A DNA stretch of 64,000 nt from DASYKS01 sp035995205 (GCA_035995205.1 DASYKS010000075.1:1-64000); one strand, 5' to 3'. Positions 41,569-50,623 are shown, counted from the first letter of the stretch. Made by a program: numbers and translations. Notes: generated from the sequence alone by a model not told the origin.

Positions 41569-42566
41569 GCCGCGCGCTCCACATCAAGCCGGAGCGCCAA
41601 GTACGGCGCGCGCGGGTCGCTCGCGAGCAGCGGCTCCGCCCCGGGCGCCACCGGCTGGATCAAGGCGAGCGCTTCGAGGATCGCGAAGCGCTGGCGCGAG
41701 CCGGTCGCGTACGGCCATCGCCCGTCGCGGGCGACCAGCTCGATCTCGTAACCGCGGGCGAGATGCGCCACCGCGGCGGTCGCCGCCTCGCTCACCAAGT
41801 GCTCGAAACGCCGCTGGGTATGTTCGTCGGACAGGACTCCCACCCCGTTGTCGAACAGGATCGAGAGCCGTCGATTGCGCTCGCTCTCGCGCTCCATGAA
41901 GACCATATTGCCGGTACGCGCGGTCTGCTTCCAGTGGATGCTTCGCGGATCGTCGCCGCGGCGGAAAGCGCGCAGCGAATGCAGGTCGTGCCCCCAGCCG
42001 ATGCGCCGCGACGGATCGTCCCCCATCGGCTCGGCTTCCGCGAGGTGGATGCCTTCCGAAGGGAACAGCTCGGGGAAGACCAAGACCTCCGCATCCAACC
42101 GGTAGCGCGCTCCTTTGGAGAAAAACCCGAACGGGAACAGGCTCGACACGTGAGCGTGCGGAACGCGATGCCGGCCGCGGCTTTTGAGCATCAGATCGAC
42201 CCGGCCGCGGCTCTTGCCGCCGCGCGGCAGGTAGGGTACGAGGAGAGGCCGGCCGCCGCCGTCGAGCGAGAAGAGCAGAAACCAGCGCGGCATCAGCCGC
42301 CGCCGGCTGGTGAGCGAGAACGTCGCGGAAAACATCTGGTTCGCGAAGACTTCCCCCGGCAGATCGAGGGCGATGATCAACGCGCTGATGTTCTGCCGCG
42401 AGGTGAGGCCGGAGATGGTGAGCGCGCCGAACATGACGGCGAGCGTGATGTAGAGCGCGTTGTTGCCGGTGTTGGTCGCGGCGACCGCCACCACCAAGGT
42501 GAACAGGACGAACCAGACCCCGACCTTGGTGATCCGGATGCCCTCGGGGGTTTCGCGGCGCGCCAC
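41565..42566 (-). CDS. DUF58-domain protein
   Basis: A 333-residue protein with two N-terminal membrane segments (VGVWFVLFTLVVAVAAT, ALYITLAVMFGALTISGL) and the DUF58 signature DLHSLRAFRRGDDPRSIHWK, then RTGNMVFMERESE and a VWA-like ILFDNGVG. It lies between a MoxR ATPase and the TgpA-like gene. The MoxR/VWA pairing suggests a chaperone-like complex at the membrane. The precise role is unknown. Confidence 0.9.
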   Translation of the reverse strand: MARRETPEGIRITKVGVWFVLFTLVVAVAATNTGNNALYITLAVMFGALTISGLTSRQNISALIIALDLPGEVFANQMFSATFSLTSRRRLMPRWFLLFSLDGGGRPLLVPYLPRGGKSRGRVDLMLKSRGRHRVPHAHVSSLFPFGFFSKGARYRLDAEVLVFPELFPSEGIHLAEAEPMGDDPSRRIGWGHDLHSLRAFRRGDDPRSIHWKQTARTGNMVFMERESERNRRLSILFDNGVGVLSDEHTQRRFEHLVSEAATAAVAHLARGYEIELVARDGRWPYATGSRQRFAILEALALIQPVAPGAEPLLASDPRAPYLALRLDVERAA

Positions 42567-42573
42567 TTCTCCC

Positions 42574-43617
42574 CTACACCGGCACCGCGGTCGCAGCGAC
42601 GATCCGCTCGACCGCGCGGCGGGCGGTGCCGAGGTCGCCTCCGCCGCGTTTGAGGATCACGCGGTGGCCGAGGACGGAGGGGGCGAGGCGTTGAACGTCG
42701 TCGGGGAGGACGAACGCGCGGCCTTCGCAGAGGGCGAGCGCCTGCGAGGCGCGGTAGAGTCCTTGGAGGCCGCGGGTGGACACGCCGAGCAGCAGCTCGG
42801 AATCGGCCCGAGTCGCCTCGGCGAGCGCGATCAGGTAGTCGGCGAGCTTTTCGGTCACCTTCACCCGGTCGACCGCCCCTTGCAGATCGAGCAGTTGGGT
42901 CCGATCGAGCACCGCGGGCAGGTGCTCCAGCCGTTCCTCCACCCCTCCTTCGAGCAACAGGCCGCGCTCGTCGTCGCGCGGGGGGTAGCCGAGCGAGAGC
43001 GACATCAAGAAGCGGTCGAGCTGCGATTCGGGCAGCGGAAACGTGCCGTGATATTCGAGCGGGTTCTGGGTCGCGAGCACCAGGAACGGCTGCGGCAAGG
43101 CGTAGCGTTTGCGGTCGACCGAGACCTTGCGCTCGCTCATCGCTTCGAGCAGCGCGCTCTGGGTCTTCGGCGTCGCGCGGTTGATCTCGTCGGCGAGCAC
43201 GACGTGGCCGAACAGCGGGCCGGGGACGAACTCGAAGCTCTGCGTCTGCTGGTTGAAGATCGAAACGCCCACGATGTCCGACGGAAGCAGGTCGCTGGTG
43301 AACTGGATGCGTTGAAAGCCGAGCCCCAACGAACGGGCGAGCGCCTGGGCCAGCGTGGTCTTGCCCACCCCCGGAACGTCTTGGACCAGCATGTGCCCAC
43401 GGGCGAGCAAGCAGACGGTGGCGAGGCGGATCACCTCCGGCTTGCCGCGCACGACCTGGGCGATGTTCTTTTCCAGACGATGGATCGAGGCGGCGATGTC
43501 CGGCGCGGAAAGAGGGGTCGCCGATGGGACCGAAACCGGGCTCGCGGAGACGAGGGTTGCGACGTCGGGAAGAGGTTCGGCGGCGGTGGCTGGCGGGGTC
43601 ATCAGGGTCGTTTCCAT
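42574..43617 (-). CDS. MoxR-family AAA+ ATPase
   Basis: A 347-residue protein. Walker A is GVGKTTLAQAL, Walker B VVLADEINRATPKTQ, with sensor-1 FLVLATQNPLEYHGTFPLPE and the C-terminal lid. The first 40 residues are Pro/Ala/Ser-rich. MoxR ATPases act as chaperones with VWA-domain partners; the adjacent DUF58 protein is the likely partner. It is first in the operon moxR-DUF58-tgpA-ACT. Confidence 0.93.
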   Translation of the reverse strand: METTLMTPPATAAEPLPDVATLVSASPVSVPSATPLSAPDIAASIHRLEKNIAQVVRGKPEVIRLATVCLLARGHMLVQDVPGVGKTTLAQALARSLGLGFQRIQFTSDLLPSDIVGVSIFNQQTQSFEFVPGPLFGHVVLADEINRATPKTQSALLEAMSERKVSVDRKRYALPQPFLVLATQNPLEYHGTFPLPESQLDRFLMSLSLGYPPRDDERGLLLEGGVEERLEHLPAVLDRTQLLDLQGAVDRVKVTEKLADYLIALAEATRADSELLLGVSTRGLQGLYRASQALALCEGRAFVLPDDVQRLAPSVLGHRVILKRGGGDLGTARRAVERIVAATAVPV

Positions 43618-43707
43618 GCGCCCTCTTGGTACGAGCCCGCGGGCCGAATCGTTTTGCTCGGGGTCCAGGAGCTTACAGGTAGGGTCGTTACCGAGGTTTC
43701 TGGCCTT

Positions 43708-44412
43708 TTAGTCGGAGAAATTGTAGCGGAGGATCGACCAGATCGCCGAGAAGCCGTCCCTCCAGCCGATCTTCTTGCCCTCGGCGTAGGTCCGGCCGCG
43801 GTAGGAGATCGGCACTTCGAAGACCCGGGCGCCCCGCTTCGCCACCTTCGCGGTCAGCTCGGGCTCGATGCCGAAGCGGTTCGAGCGCAGGACGATCCCC
43901 TCCAGCACCTCGCGGCGAAACACCTTGTAACAGGTCTCCATGTCCGACAGATTGAGGTCGGTCATCATGTTAGACAGCATGGTCAGGAATTTGTTCCCCA
44001 CCGAGTGCCAGTAGAACAGGACCCGGTGCGGCCCGCCGAGGAAGCGCGAGCCGAACACCACGTCCGCCTCGTCGTCCAGGATGGGCTGGAGCAGCACGGG
44101 ATAGTCGCGCGGGTCGTATTCGAGATCGGCGTCCTGGATCAGCAGCAGGTCGCCGGTCGCGGCGGCGAAGCCGGTGCGGATCGCCGCGCCCTTGCCCCGG
44201 TTTTCCGGCTGCTCGATGAGCAGGATCTCGGGGTCGGCCCGCTCCGCGATCTCGCGCAGCAGCTCGCGGGTGCCGTCCTTCGAACCGTCGTCCACCACCA
44301 CGATTTCGAGCCCCACGCCCGGGGGGAGCGGCGCCGCCGCCACCTTTTGGAGCAGGTTGTGGATCGTGGCGCGTTCGTTGTACGCAGGAATGACGACGGA
44401 GAGGCGAGTCAT
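43708..44412 (-). CDS. GT2-family glycosyltransferase (DPM1-like)
   Basis: A 234-residue soluble GT-A enzyme. It begins LSVVIPAYNERATIHNLL, has VVDDGSKDGTRELL, QDADLEYDPRDYP with the DXD metal site, and the ETCYKVFRREVLEGI motif of dolichol/polyprenyl-phosphate mannosyl- or glucosyltransferases. It makes a polyprenyl-phosphate sugar, the donor type used by GT-C enzymes such as those encoded at 2981-7042. It reads away from the sigma-like gene, sharing the 44413-44616 intergenic region. Confidence 0.88.
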   Translation of the reverse strand: MTRLSVVIPAYNERATIHNLLQKVAAAPLPPGVGLEIVVVDDGSKDGTRELLREIAERADPEILLIEQPENRGKGAAIRTGFAAATGDLLLIQDADLEYDPRDYPVLLQPILDDEADVVFGSRFLGGPHRVLFYWHSVGNKFLTMLSNMMTDLNLSDMETCYKVFRREVLEGIVLRSNRFGIEPELTAKVAKRGARVFEVPISYRGRTYAEGKKIGWRDGFSAIWSILRYNFSD

Positions 44413-44469
44413 AGGGAGGCTAGTTTCCCACGGAAGAGCGCTCGATTCCGAGCCGTGACGCGATCCCTG

Positions 44470-44497
44470 TTGCGAACGCCGCGTTTTCGGGTATCAT
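44470..44497 (+). promoter_or_regulatory. promoter driving the leader and sigma-like gene
   Basis: TTGCGA, a 16-bp spacer and TATCAT give a fair sigma-70-type promoter. The expected start site falls at the first base of the strong hairpin described next. Confidence 0.5.
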
Positions 44498-44504
44498 TTG
44501 CCTG

Positions 44505-44563
44505 CCCTTCGCCCCTCGCGGCTCGATCCGAAATCGGATCGCCGCGGGGGCCGAAGGGTTTTT
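44505..44563 (+). terminator. strong hairpin with T-run upstream of the sigma-like gene
   Basis: CCCTTCGCCCC, CGCGGC and GATCCGA pair with TCGGATC, GCCGCG and GGGGCCGAAGGG around a short AA-containing loop, followed by TTTTT. It is an intrinsic terminator in the + direction. It lies between a promoter and the start codon at 44617, so it could be an attenuator or end a very short RNA. It does not serve the minus-strand GT2 gene. Confidence 0.75.
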
Positions 44564-44616
44564 CGTTCTCCCCGCCGTAGCTCGCTCCGCCTCCGCTCCC
44601 CTACCAGGAGCGGACA

Positions 44617-45444
44617 ATGAAGCCCACGAAGTCCCGCAAGTCTCCCCAGCGCTCGAACGAACCGCAGCTCCCGCCCAGCCGTCCTCTTTTCCCCTCCCGA
44701 GACGTCCGGCCGAACCCTTTCCCGCCGCGCCGTCCGGTGCCGAGCCCGGCAGGGCCGTGCCGGAGGCTGCTCGAAGAGGAGCGCTGGAACGCTCTGGTCG
44801 CGCGCCACTCGCCGCGCCTGCGGGCCTCGATCCGCGGAGCGCTGCGGCGCGCCGGGATCGAACCGCAATGCGAGGACGTCGAGGAAATCGCCCAGGAGAG
44901 CTACTGCCGCCTGTTGGCTTGCGGCCGGCTGGAGCCGGAGCGCGGCGGCGAGCTCGGTCTCTCCGGTTTTCTCGCCCGGGTCGGCGAGCGTCTGGCGTTC
45001 GACAGCGTGCGCCGCGACCGGGCGGCGAAGCGCGGCTCCGGCCTGCTCCGCGGCCTGGCCGACATTGGACCCGACCGGCTGGCGGCCTGCTGCGTCGACC
45101 GGTCCCCCTCGCCGGAGCGGACGCTGCTCGCCCTGGAGCATTGGCGGGAGACCGTCTTACGCTGGCGCGAGATCGTCGGCGGCCGGACCCCCGGGCGGGA
45201 CGTGGTCATCGTGAGCCTCGGCCTGGCCGGATGGAGCAGCGAGCAGATCTCGGTCGCCTGTTCGCGCCGCCTGCAACCGAACACGATCGATACGATCGTC
45301 GGCCGCACGAGGCTGCGTCTGGCCGAGGCGGGGATCGCCCTGCCGGCGCGCTTTCGCGGCGTCCGCGGGGAGCGGGCGGTCCAATTGGCCGCCCGAGCGG
45401 GCGCCGGTCCAGGCGGGGCGGGCGCGGAGACGGCTCCGTTATGA
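44617..45444 (+). CDS. sigma-70-like factor (ECF-related, atypical)
   Basis: A 275-residue protein after AGGAG. Residues 1-45 are a basic Pro-rich lead. Residues 48-135 resemble sigma region 2 (RHSPRLRASIRGALRRAGIE, DVEEIAQESYCRLLA, FLARVGERLAFDSVRRDRAAKR). Residues 165-235 resemble region 4 (VIVSLGLAGWSSEQISVACS, TIDTIVGRTRLRLAEAG). The Gly-rich tail is unstructured. No anti-sigma gene is adjacent. It would direct RNA polymerase to an unknown regulon. The promoter-terminator leader suggests expression is limited by attenuation. Confidence 0.75.
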   Translation: MKPTKSRKSPQRSNEPQLPPSRPLFPSRDVRPNPFPPRRPVPSPAGPCRRLLEEERWNALVARHSPRLRASIRGALRRAGIEPQCEDVEEIAQESYCRLLACGRLEPERGGELGLSGFLARVGERLAFDSVRRDRAAKRGSGLLRGLADIGPDRLAACCVDRSPSPERTLLALEHWRETVLRWREIVGGRTPGRDVVIVSLGLAGWSSEQISVACSRRLQPNTIDTIVGRTRLRLAEAGIALPARFRGVRGERAVQLAARAGAGPGGAGAETAPL

Positions 45445-45481
45445 TCTTCAGAATCTTGCCTGAAGGCCGCGAGGAACCCAG

Positions 45482-46441
45482 ATGAGCCAGGACCGAAGCG
45501 TACAGAGCGTGCGGGTGTTCACCGAGCCTCGATGCCTGGAGCACCGGGCGCCGCGCGGCTATCCGGAGAGCCCCGACCGGCTGATCGGCGTGATCTCCCA
45601 CCTCAAAGCGCGCGGCTGGCCGGTCACGGAGGAGGGCGTGGGGCGCGAGGTCGCGGAGCCTGCGGTCGCCGCGGTTCACGATCCGGCGTACGTCGAGCGC
45701 TTCCGCCGCGCCTCGCAACGGGGCGATGCGCTCCTCGACTCGGCCGACAACCCCCTTTCGGAAGGCACCTGGGACGCCGCCTGGGCCGCCGTTTCGGCCA
45801 CTCTTGCCGCGGCGGAGCATGCGGTAAGCGACGGCGGAGGGCGCGCCTTCGCGGCGGTCCGCCCGCCGGGGCACCATGCCGAGCGGGCGCTCGCCATGGG
45901 TTTCTGCTTTTTCAACAACGTGGCGGTCGCCGCCGAGCATCTGCGCCGGAAAGGCTGGGAGCGCGTGGCGATCTTCGATTTCGACGTCCATCACGGCAAC
46001 GGCACCCAGCACCTGTTCGAGGAGCGCACCGACGTCTTCTATGCCAGCACCCACCAGTTTCCGTTCTACCCGGGCACCGGAGCGGCAAGCGAGATCGGCC
46101 GCGGGCCGGGCCAGGGGGCGACGCTCAACGTGCCGCTCCCCGCGGGCACGGGCGACGAGGAATACGCGGCGGCGTTTGCCGAACGGATCGTGCCGGCGCT
46201 TTCCGCTTTCCGGCCCGACGTGCTGCTCCTTTCGGCCGGTTTCGACGCCTGGCGCGGCGACCCGCTCGGCGGTATGGCGGTGACCGAAGAGGGTTTCGCT
46301 TCGTGGGGCCGGCAGCTCGGCGCTCTCGCCTCCGAGGTGGCGGGCGGCCGGCTGCTCGCGGTCCTCGAAGGGGGCTACGACCTCGCGAATCTGCCGCTCT
46401 TGGTGGACGCCTTCCTCGGAGGTCTCGCCGAAGCCTCTTAA
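45482..46441 (+). CDS. histone deacetylase-family hydrolase
   Basis: A 319-residue class II-like deacetylase with the full zinc site: RPPGHHAERALAMGFCFFNN, FDFDVHHGNGTQ, and LLSAGFDAWRGDPLGG. The C-terminal LEGGYDLANLP is also typical. Bacterial members remove acetyl or other acyl groups from polyamines, acetoin-related substrates or proteins; the target here is unknown. Thirty-seven bases separate it from the sigma-like gene, so one operon is possible. Confidence 0.92.
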   Translation: MSQDRSVQSVRVFTEPRCLEHRAPRGYPESPDRLIGVISHLKARGWPVTEEGVGREVAEPAVAAVHDPAYVERFRRASQRGDALLDSADNPLSEGTWDAAWAAVSATLAAAEHAVSDGGGRAFAAVRPPGHHAERALAMGFCFFNNVAVAAEHLRRKGWERVAIFDFDVHHGNGTQHLFEERTDVFYASTHQFPFYPGTGAASEIGRGPGQGATLNVPLPAGTGDEEYAAAFAERIVPALSAFRPDVLLLSAGFDAWRGDPLGGMAVTEEGFASWGRQLGALASEVAGGRLLAVLEGGYDLANLPLLVDAFLGGLAEAS

Positions 46442-46454
46442 GTGCCGTTCCAAA

Positions 46455-46484
46455 TTGACTTTTTTCTTATAGCTGCCGTACGAT
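46455..46484 (+). promoter_or_regulatory. promoter of the secreted Ig-like repeat protein
   Basis: TTGACT, an 18-bp spacer and TACGAT form a good sigma-70-type promoter, with GGAGGTAGAGCG before the ATG at 46521. Confidence 0.6.
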
Positions 46485-46520
46485 GTCAGCAAAAGCTCGC
46501 GGTCTTTTGGAGGTAGAGCG

Positions 46521-47750
46521 ATGAAGCGCAATCGAATTCTGACCGGGGCGGTCTTCGCCTCGATCGTCCTCTTCGCCCTGGCGGGCGCCACTGCCGCCCA
46601 CGCCGCGGCTCCGTTCGGCTCGTTCGGGGGAAAGGTAGGCGGCGGCAACGCCGGCTCGGGGCAGATGCCCCTGTTCGGCTGGGCGCTCGACGACAACGGG
46701 ATCGCCGCGGTCGACATCGTGGTCGACGGCCTGATCGTCGGCCGCTCGACCTACGGCCGCAGCCGGCCGCAGGTGACGCAGCAGTTCCCGGGCTATCCGA
46801 ATTCGAGCCTGCCCGGCTTCGCCTACCAGCTCGACACCACCCGCTTCCTGAACGGCCAGCACCGCGTGCAGCCGCGGGTTCTCTCGCTCACCGGCGAGGT
46901 GACCTTGCTCACCAGCCGGGTGTTCGAGTTCAACAACGTCACCCACAACCTGACCCCGTTCGGCCGGATCGACTTCCCCAATCAGAACGCCGAGATGCGC
47001 GGCAAGTGCAACGATCTCTCGGAGGATTTGCCGCGCCGGTACTACGCGGTGATCGGTTGGGCGCTCGATTCAGGCGTCCAGACGGACGATACCGGGGTCG
47101 GCTGGGTCGAGCTGATGATCGATCGCGCCGAGCGCTTCAACACCCAATCGGACTGCGAGTACTCGCCGATCCGAGGCGGCCTCACCCAGTGCTACGGATT
47201 GCGCCGGCTCGACATCGAGCACCAGTTCCCGGGTCTGCCGAACGGCCCCCACGCGGGCTGGCGCTTCGTCCTCGACATCGGCGCGCTGATGGCTAGCGGC
47301 TACGGCCCCGGGGCGCACACGATCACGATCCGCTCCGGCGACCTGTTCGGCCAGGTGGTCAACATCGCGGAGATGCCGGTGACCTTCAGCTGCGACGAAG
47401 ATCTCGGCAACGAGAACTCGTTCGGCCTGATCGGCTATCCAACGAAGGCCCTGACCTATGCCGGCACGGTCGAAGCGCGCGGCTGGGCGCTCGACCATGA
47501 AGGGATCACCGCCGTGCAGTTCTACGTCGACGGCGTGTTCCAGGGGCTCGCCACGACCGGCATCGCGAGCCCGGGCGTGAACGCCCAATATCCGGGCTAC
47601 CCCGAGAGCACGACCGCCAACTGGACGTTCTCGCTCGACACGACGCTCTTCTCGAACGGCCGCCATTCGATCAACGTGATCGTGGTGGACGATGACAACG
47701 CCCGGACGTTGATCGGCGAGCGGGATATTCAAATCGGCAACCCGCTGTGA
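46521..47750 (+). CDS. secreted protein with three Ig-like (Big_7-like) repeats
   Basis: A 409-residue protein with a signal peptide (cut after AAHAA). The mature protein has repeats with the pattern GWALDxxGIxxVxxxVDG, followed by QxPGYP and LDTTxFxNGxHxI; the first at about 55-130, the middle one degenerate (VIGWALDSG, then QFPGLPNGPHAGWRF), the last at about 325-400. These are beta-sandwich modules found in cell-surface proteins. Three or four Cys in the middle repeat may form disulfides. No catalytic motif. A surface adhesion or structural role is inferred. Confidence 0.78.
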   Translation: MKRNRILTGAVFASIVLFALAGATAAHAAAPFGSFGGKVGGGNAGSGQMPLFGWALDDNGIAAVDIVVDGLIVGRSTYGRSRPQVTQQFPGYPNSSLPGFAYQLDTTRFLNGQHRVQPRVLSLTGEVTLLTSRVFEFNNVTHNLTPFGRIDFPNQNAEMRGKCNDLSEDLPRRYYAVIGWALDSGVQTDDTGVGWVELMIDRAERFNTQSDCEYSPIRGGLTQCYGLRRLDIEHQFPGLPNGPHAGWRFVLDIGALMASGYGPGAHTITIRSGDLFGQVVNIAEMPVTFSCDEDLGNENSFGLIGYPTKALTYAGTVEARGWALDHEGITAVQFYVDGVFQGLATTGIASPGVNAQYPGYPESTTANWTFSLDTTLFSNGRHSINVIVVDDDNARTLIGERDIQIGNPL

Positions 47751-47805
47751 CCGGGTCACCCCCGGCCTGAATCGAATCGGGCCGGGGTGGTACGATCCGG
47801 CTCGA

Positions 47806-48756
47806 ATGCCGCAGATCTCTCGCCTCGCTTTCTTTGGTACTCCCGACTTCGCGGTTCCCACCCTGGATGCGCTGGTGCGCGCGGGGCGGGCGCCGTTGCT
47901 CGTGGTCGCCCAGCCCGACCGGCCCGCGGGGCGCGGGGGCCGGGTGCAACAGCCGCCGGTGGCGCGCTACGCGCTCGCGGAAAGCCTGCTGCTCGCCCAG
48001 CCGGAGAAGGTCCGCGATCCGGAATTTCTGGCGCGGATCGAGGCGCTCGATCTCGATGTCGGAATCGTCGTCGCGTTCGGCCAGATCTTCCCCACCCGGC
48101 TGCTCGCGGCACCTCGGCTCGGCTGCATCAACCTGCACGCTTCGCTCTTGCCGGCCTACCGCGGCGCGGCGCCGATCCAAGCCGCGATCGCCGCGGGCGA
48201 GACGGCGACCGGCGTGACCACGATGCGCATGGAGCAGGGGCTCGACACCGGGCCGATCCTGCTTCAGGACAAAATCGAAATCGGCGCGGACGAGACCGCG
48301 GCGGAGCTGTCGCCGCGCCTCGCCGCGGTCGGCGCGCGGCTGATCCTGCAAACGCTCGACCGGCTGGAGGCGGGCGATCTCGCCGTCGAGCCCCAAGACG
48401 ACACGCGCGCGAGCTACGCTCCTCGGCTCGCCAAGGACGCCGGCCGGATCGATTGGTCGCTCTCCGCGCGGACGCTTGCCGACCGGCTGCGGGCGTTCAC
48501 CCCCTGGCCCGGCCTTTCCGCCGAGCTGGCCGGTACGCCGGTCAAGATCCTGCGCGCCCGGGCGCTCGCTTCATCGGCGTCCGACCCGGCCCCGCCGGGT
48601 ACCGTGGTGGCGCTCGCCGAGGACGGGCTTCACGTCGCCTGCGGCGCGGGCGGCGTGCTCGCGCTCGCCGAGCTGCAACGCCCGGGGCGGCGCCCGCTTT
48701 CGGCCGTAGACTTCGTCAACGGAGAGCGCATCGCCATCGGCGCGCGCTTCACCTGA
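47806..48756 (+). CDS. fmt: methionyl-tRNA formyltransferase
   Basis: A 316-residue enzyme that formylates initiator Met-tRNA with 10-formyl-tetrahydrofolate. Motifs are LAFFGTPDFAVPTL, the active-site INLHASLLPAYRGAAPIQ with Asn/His, and GVTTMRMEQGLDTGPIL with the catalytic Asp. The C-terminal OB-like domain includes DWSLSARTLADRLRAFTPWPG. It directly precedes rsmB, a common fmt-rsmB order. Confidence 0.95.
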   Translation: MPQISRLAFFGTPDFAVPTLDALVRAGRAPLLVVAQPDRPAGRGGRVQQPPVARYALAESLLLAQPEKVRDPEFLARIEALDLDVGIVVAFGQIFPTRLLAAPRLGCINLHASLLPAYRGAAPIQAAIAAGETATGVTTMRMEQGLDTGPILLQDKIEIGADETAAELSPRLAAVGARLILQTLDRLEAGDLAVEPQDDTRASYAPRLAKDAGRIDWSLSARTLADRLRAFTPWPGLSAELAGTPVKILRARALASSASDPAPPGTVVALAEDGLHVACGAGGVLALAELQRPGRRPLSAVDFVNGERIAIGARFT

Positions 48757-48772
48757 TCTTACGAACCGCGCT

Positions 48773-50221
48773 TTGAGCAAACATCGTCCTTCCTCGCCTT
48801 CCGGCCGCGCTTCGAGCGCCGGGCCGCCGCCCAGCCGTCGGTTGACGCCGCGGCGGACGCAGCAGGACAACGTGCGCATCGCGGCGGCCTGGGTGCTCGA
48901 TCGGGTGCTCGCCTCGCACGCGCCGATCGACACCTTTCTCGGCAGCGCGCTCGCCCGGTTCGACGAACGGGATCAAGGGTTGCTCACCGAGCTCGCGCTC
49001 GGCAGCCTGCGCTGGCTGCGCCTGCTCGACCATGTCGTAGCGCGCGCGGCCAATCGGCAGATGGAGGAGATCGAGCCGACCCTGCGTTCCCCTTTGCGCA
49101 TCGCGGTATACCAGCTGTTGTTTCTGGATCGGGTGCCGGCCCACGCCGCCGTCCACGAGGCGGTCGAGCAGGTCCACAACCTGGCGCACCGCGGCGCCGC
49201 CGGCTTCGTCAACGCGGTGCTGCGCCGGATCGCGCGCGCGCCGCGGCTGGAAGAGTGGCCGGTCGAAGAGGCCGACCCGGTGCGGCGCCTAGGCATCGAG
49301 CTCTCCCATCCCGACTTCCTGGTCCGGCGTTGGCTCGCGCGCTTCGGCGAGGCCGACACGCGTGCCCTGCTCGCGGCGAACAATCGCCAACGGCCGCTCC
49401 AGCTGCTCGCGTTTCGCGATCGCGGTGGCCGGGAGCTACTCGCCGAACAGTTGATCGACGAGGGGCTGGAGGTCGAGCCGACGCCGCTTTCGGCGTTGGG
49501 GCTTACCGTGCGCGGCGGCCAACCGTTCGCGACCGAGGCCTTTCGCCGCGGCGATTTCTACGTCCAGGACGAAGCGAGCCAAGCCTCCGCGCTGATCCCG
49601 CCGCCGCGACCGGGCGAGCGCATTCTCGATGCCGCCGCGGCGCCGGGGGGCAAGAGCTTCTCGCTGCTCGCCTGGGAGCCCTCGGTGCGCTTGACGCTCG
49701 CCGACATCTCCCCCGCGCGCTACGCGACGCTCGCCGCTAACCTGCGCCGGCTCGGCCGCAAGCTCCCCGGTCTGATCGGCGACGCAGGCGCGCCGCCTTT
49801 CGCCTCCGCCGCGTTCGATCGCGTCGTGCTCGATCTGCCCTGCACGGGAACCGGCACGCTGCGCAAGAATCCGGAGCTCAAATGGCGGATCAGCGAATCG
49901 GAGATCGGCCGCCTCGCCGATCAGGCGTTGCGCCTGCTCGAAGGGAGCGCGCCGCTGGTGGTGCCGGGCGGTCTGCTGATCGCGATCACCTGCTCGCTCG
50001 AAGCAGAGGAGAACGAGCAGGTGATCGCCCGCTTCCTCGCCGCGCGGCCGGGTTTTTCGCCGCTCGACCTCGCGCCGCGGCTGCCGCCGCAGATCGCGCG
50101 CGGCGTTCTGGCGCCCGGCTTCTGGCGCCTGCCGACCGCCGACGAGCACGACGGCTTTACCGTCCATGTGCTCGAAAAAACCCAGCAAGATGCTGGTTTT
50201 CATGCCACCGACGCGCCTTGA
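48773..50221 (+). CDS. rsmB: 16S rRNA m5C967 methyltransferase RsmB
   Basis: A 482-residue protein starting at TTG 16 bp after fmt. The N-terminal NusB-like domain (ASHAPIDTFLGSALARFDERDQGL) is followed by the SAM domain: ILDAAAAPGGKSFSLLA, DLPCTGTGTLRKNPELKW with the PC motif, and ITCSLEAEENEQV with the catalytic Cys. It methylates C967 of 16S rRNA. The first 25 residues are Arg/Ser-rich and may be non-essential; a downstream start is possible. Confidence 0.92.
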   Translation: MSKHRPSSPSGRASSAGPPPSRRLTPRRTQQDNVRIAAAWVLDRVLASHAPIDTFLGSALARFDERDQGLLTELALGSLRWLRLLDHVVARAANRQMEEIEPTLRSPLRIAVYQLLFLDRVPAHAAVHEAVEQVHNLAHRGAAGFVNAVLRRIARAPRLEEWPVEEADPVRRLGIELSHPDFLVRRWLARFGEADTRALLAANNRQRPLQLLAFRDRGGRELLAEQLIDEGLEVEPTPLSALGLTVRGGQPFATEAFRRGDFYVQDEASQASALIPPPRPGERILDAAAAPGGKSFSLLAWEPSVRLTLADISPARYATLAANLRRLGRKLPGLIGDAGAPPFASAAFDRVVLDLPCTGTGTLRKNPELKWRISESEIGRLADQALRLLEGSAPLVVPGGLLIAITCSLEAEENEQVIARFLAARPGFSPLDLAPRLPPQIARGVLAPGFWRLPTADEHDGFTVHVLEKTQQDAGFHATDAP

Positions 50222-50247
50222 CAGGTCGCGAGGTGTTGACTTATGTT
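50218..50247 (+). promoter_or_regulatory. promoter of the HU gene
   Basis: TTGACA, an 18-bp spacer and TATGTT overlap the rsmB stop. GGAGGAG lies five bases before the HU start. Independent strong expression of HU is expected. Confidence 0.65.
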
Positions 50248-50292
50248 GTGACCACCGTTGTTGACCTGAGCGAAATTCAAGGAGGAGACAGT

Positions 50293-50595
50293 ATGGCCGC
50301 GGGTAAGGCACAAATCGTAGAGGATATTGCGGGGGCCGTCGAAGGTTTGACCAAGCGTCAAGCAGCCGAGGCGTTCGAAGCGGTCGTCGCGTCGGTGCGC
50401 AAGCATCTGCACAGCGACGGCACTGTGAAAGTGACCGGGCTCGGGAGCTTCTCGATCTCCGAGCGCGCGTCGCGCAAGGGGCGCAATCCCGCCACCGGTG
50501 CCACCATTACCATCAAGGCCAGCAAGAGCGTCCGCTTCAAGGCGGGCAAAGAGCTCAAAGAGGCCGTCAACAAGAAGACCCGCAAGCGGTCGTAG
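50293..50595 (+). CDS. hup: HU-family DNA-binding protein
   Basis: A 100-residue nucleoid protein. VEDIAGAVEGLTKRQAAEAF is the helical base, VKVTGLGSFSISERASRKGRNPATG the signature with the DNA-binding arms, and KASKSVRFKAGKELKEAVN the C-terminal helix. A Lys/Arg tail (NKKTRKRS) extends it. It bends and compacts DNA. The gene has its own promoter and a terminator downstream. Confidence 0.93.
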   Translation: MAAGKAQIVEDIAGAVEGLTKRQAAEAFEAVVASVRKHLHSDGTVKVTGLGSFSISERASRKGRNPATGATITIKASKSVRFKAGKELKEAVNKKTRKRS

Positions 50596-50623
50596 TCCAC
50601 CCCCCCCAACTGGAAACCTTCGA

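Noticed and set aside
38933..41587. 884-codon minus-strand frame overlapping the transglutaminase gene
   Set aside because: The other frame encodes a TgpA-like protein with the full catalytic triad; this one is Arg/Ala/Pro shadow sequence.
42460..44580. 706-codon plus-strand frame
   Set aside because: It lies opposite the MoxR, DUF58 and GT2 genes, all with clear motifs.
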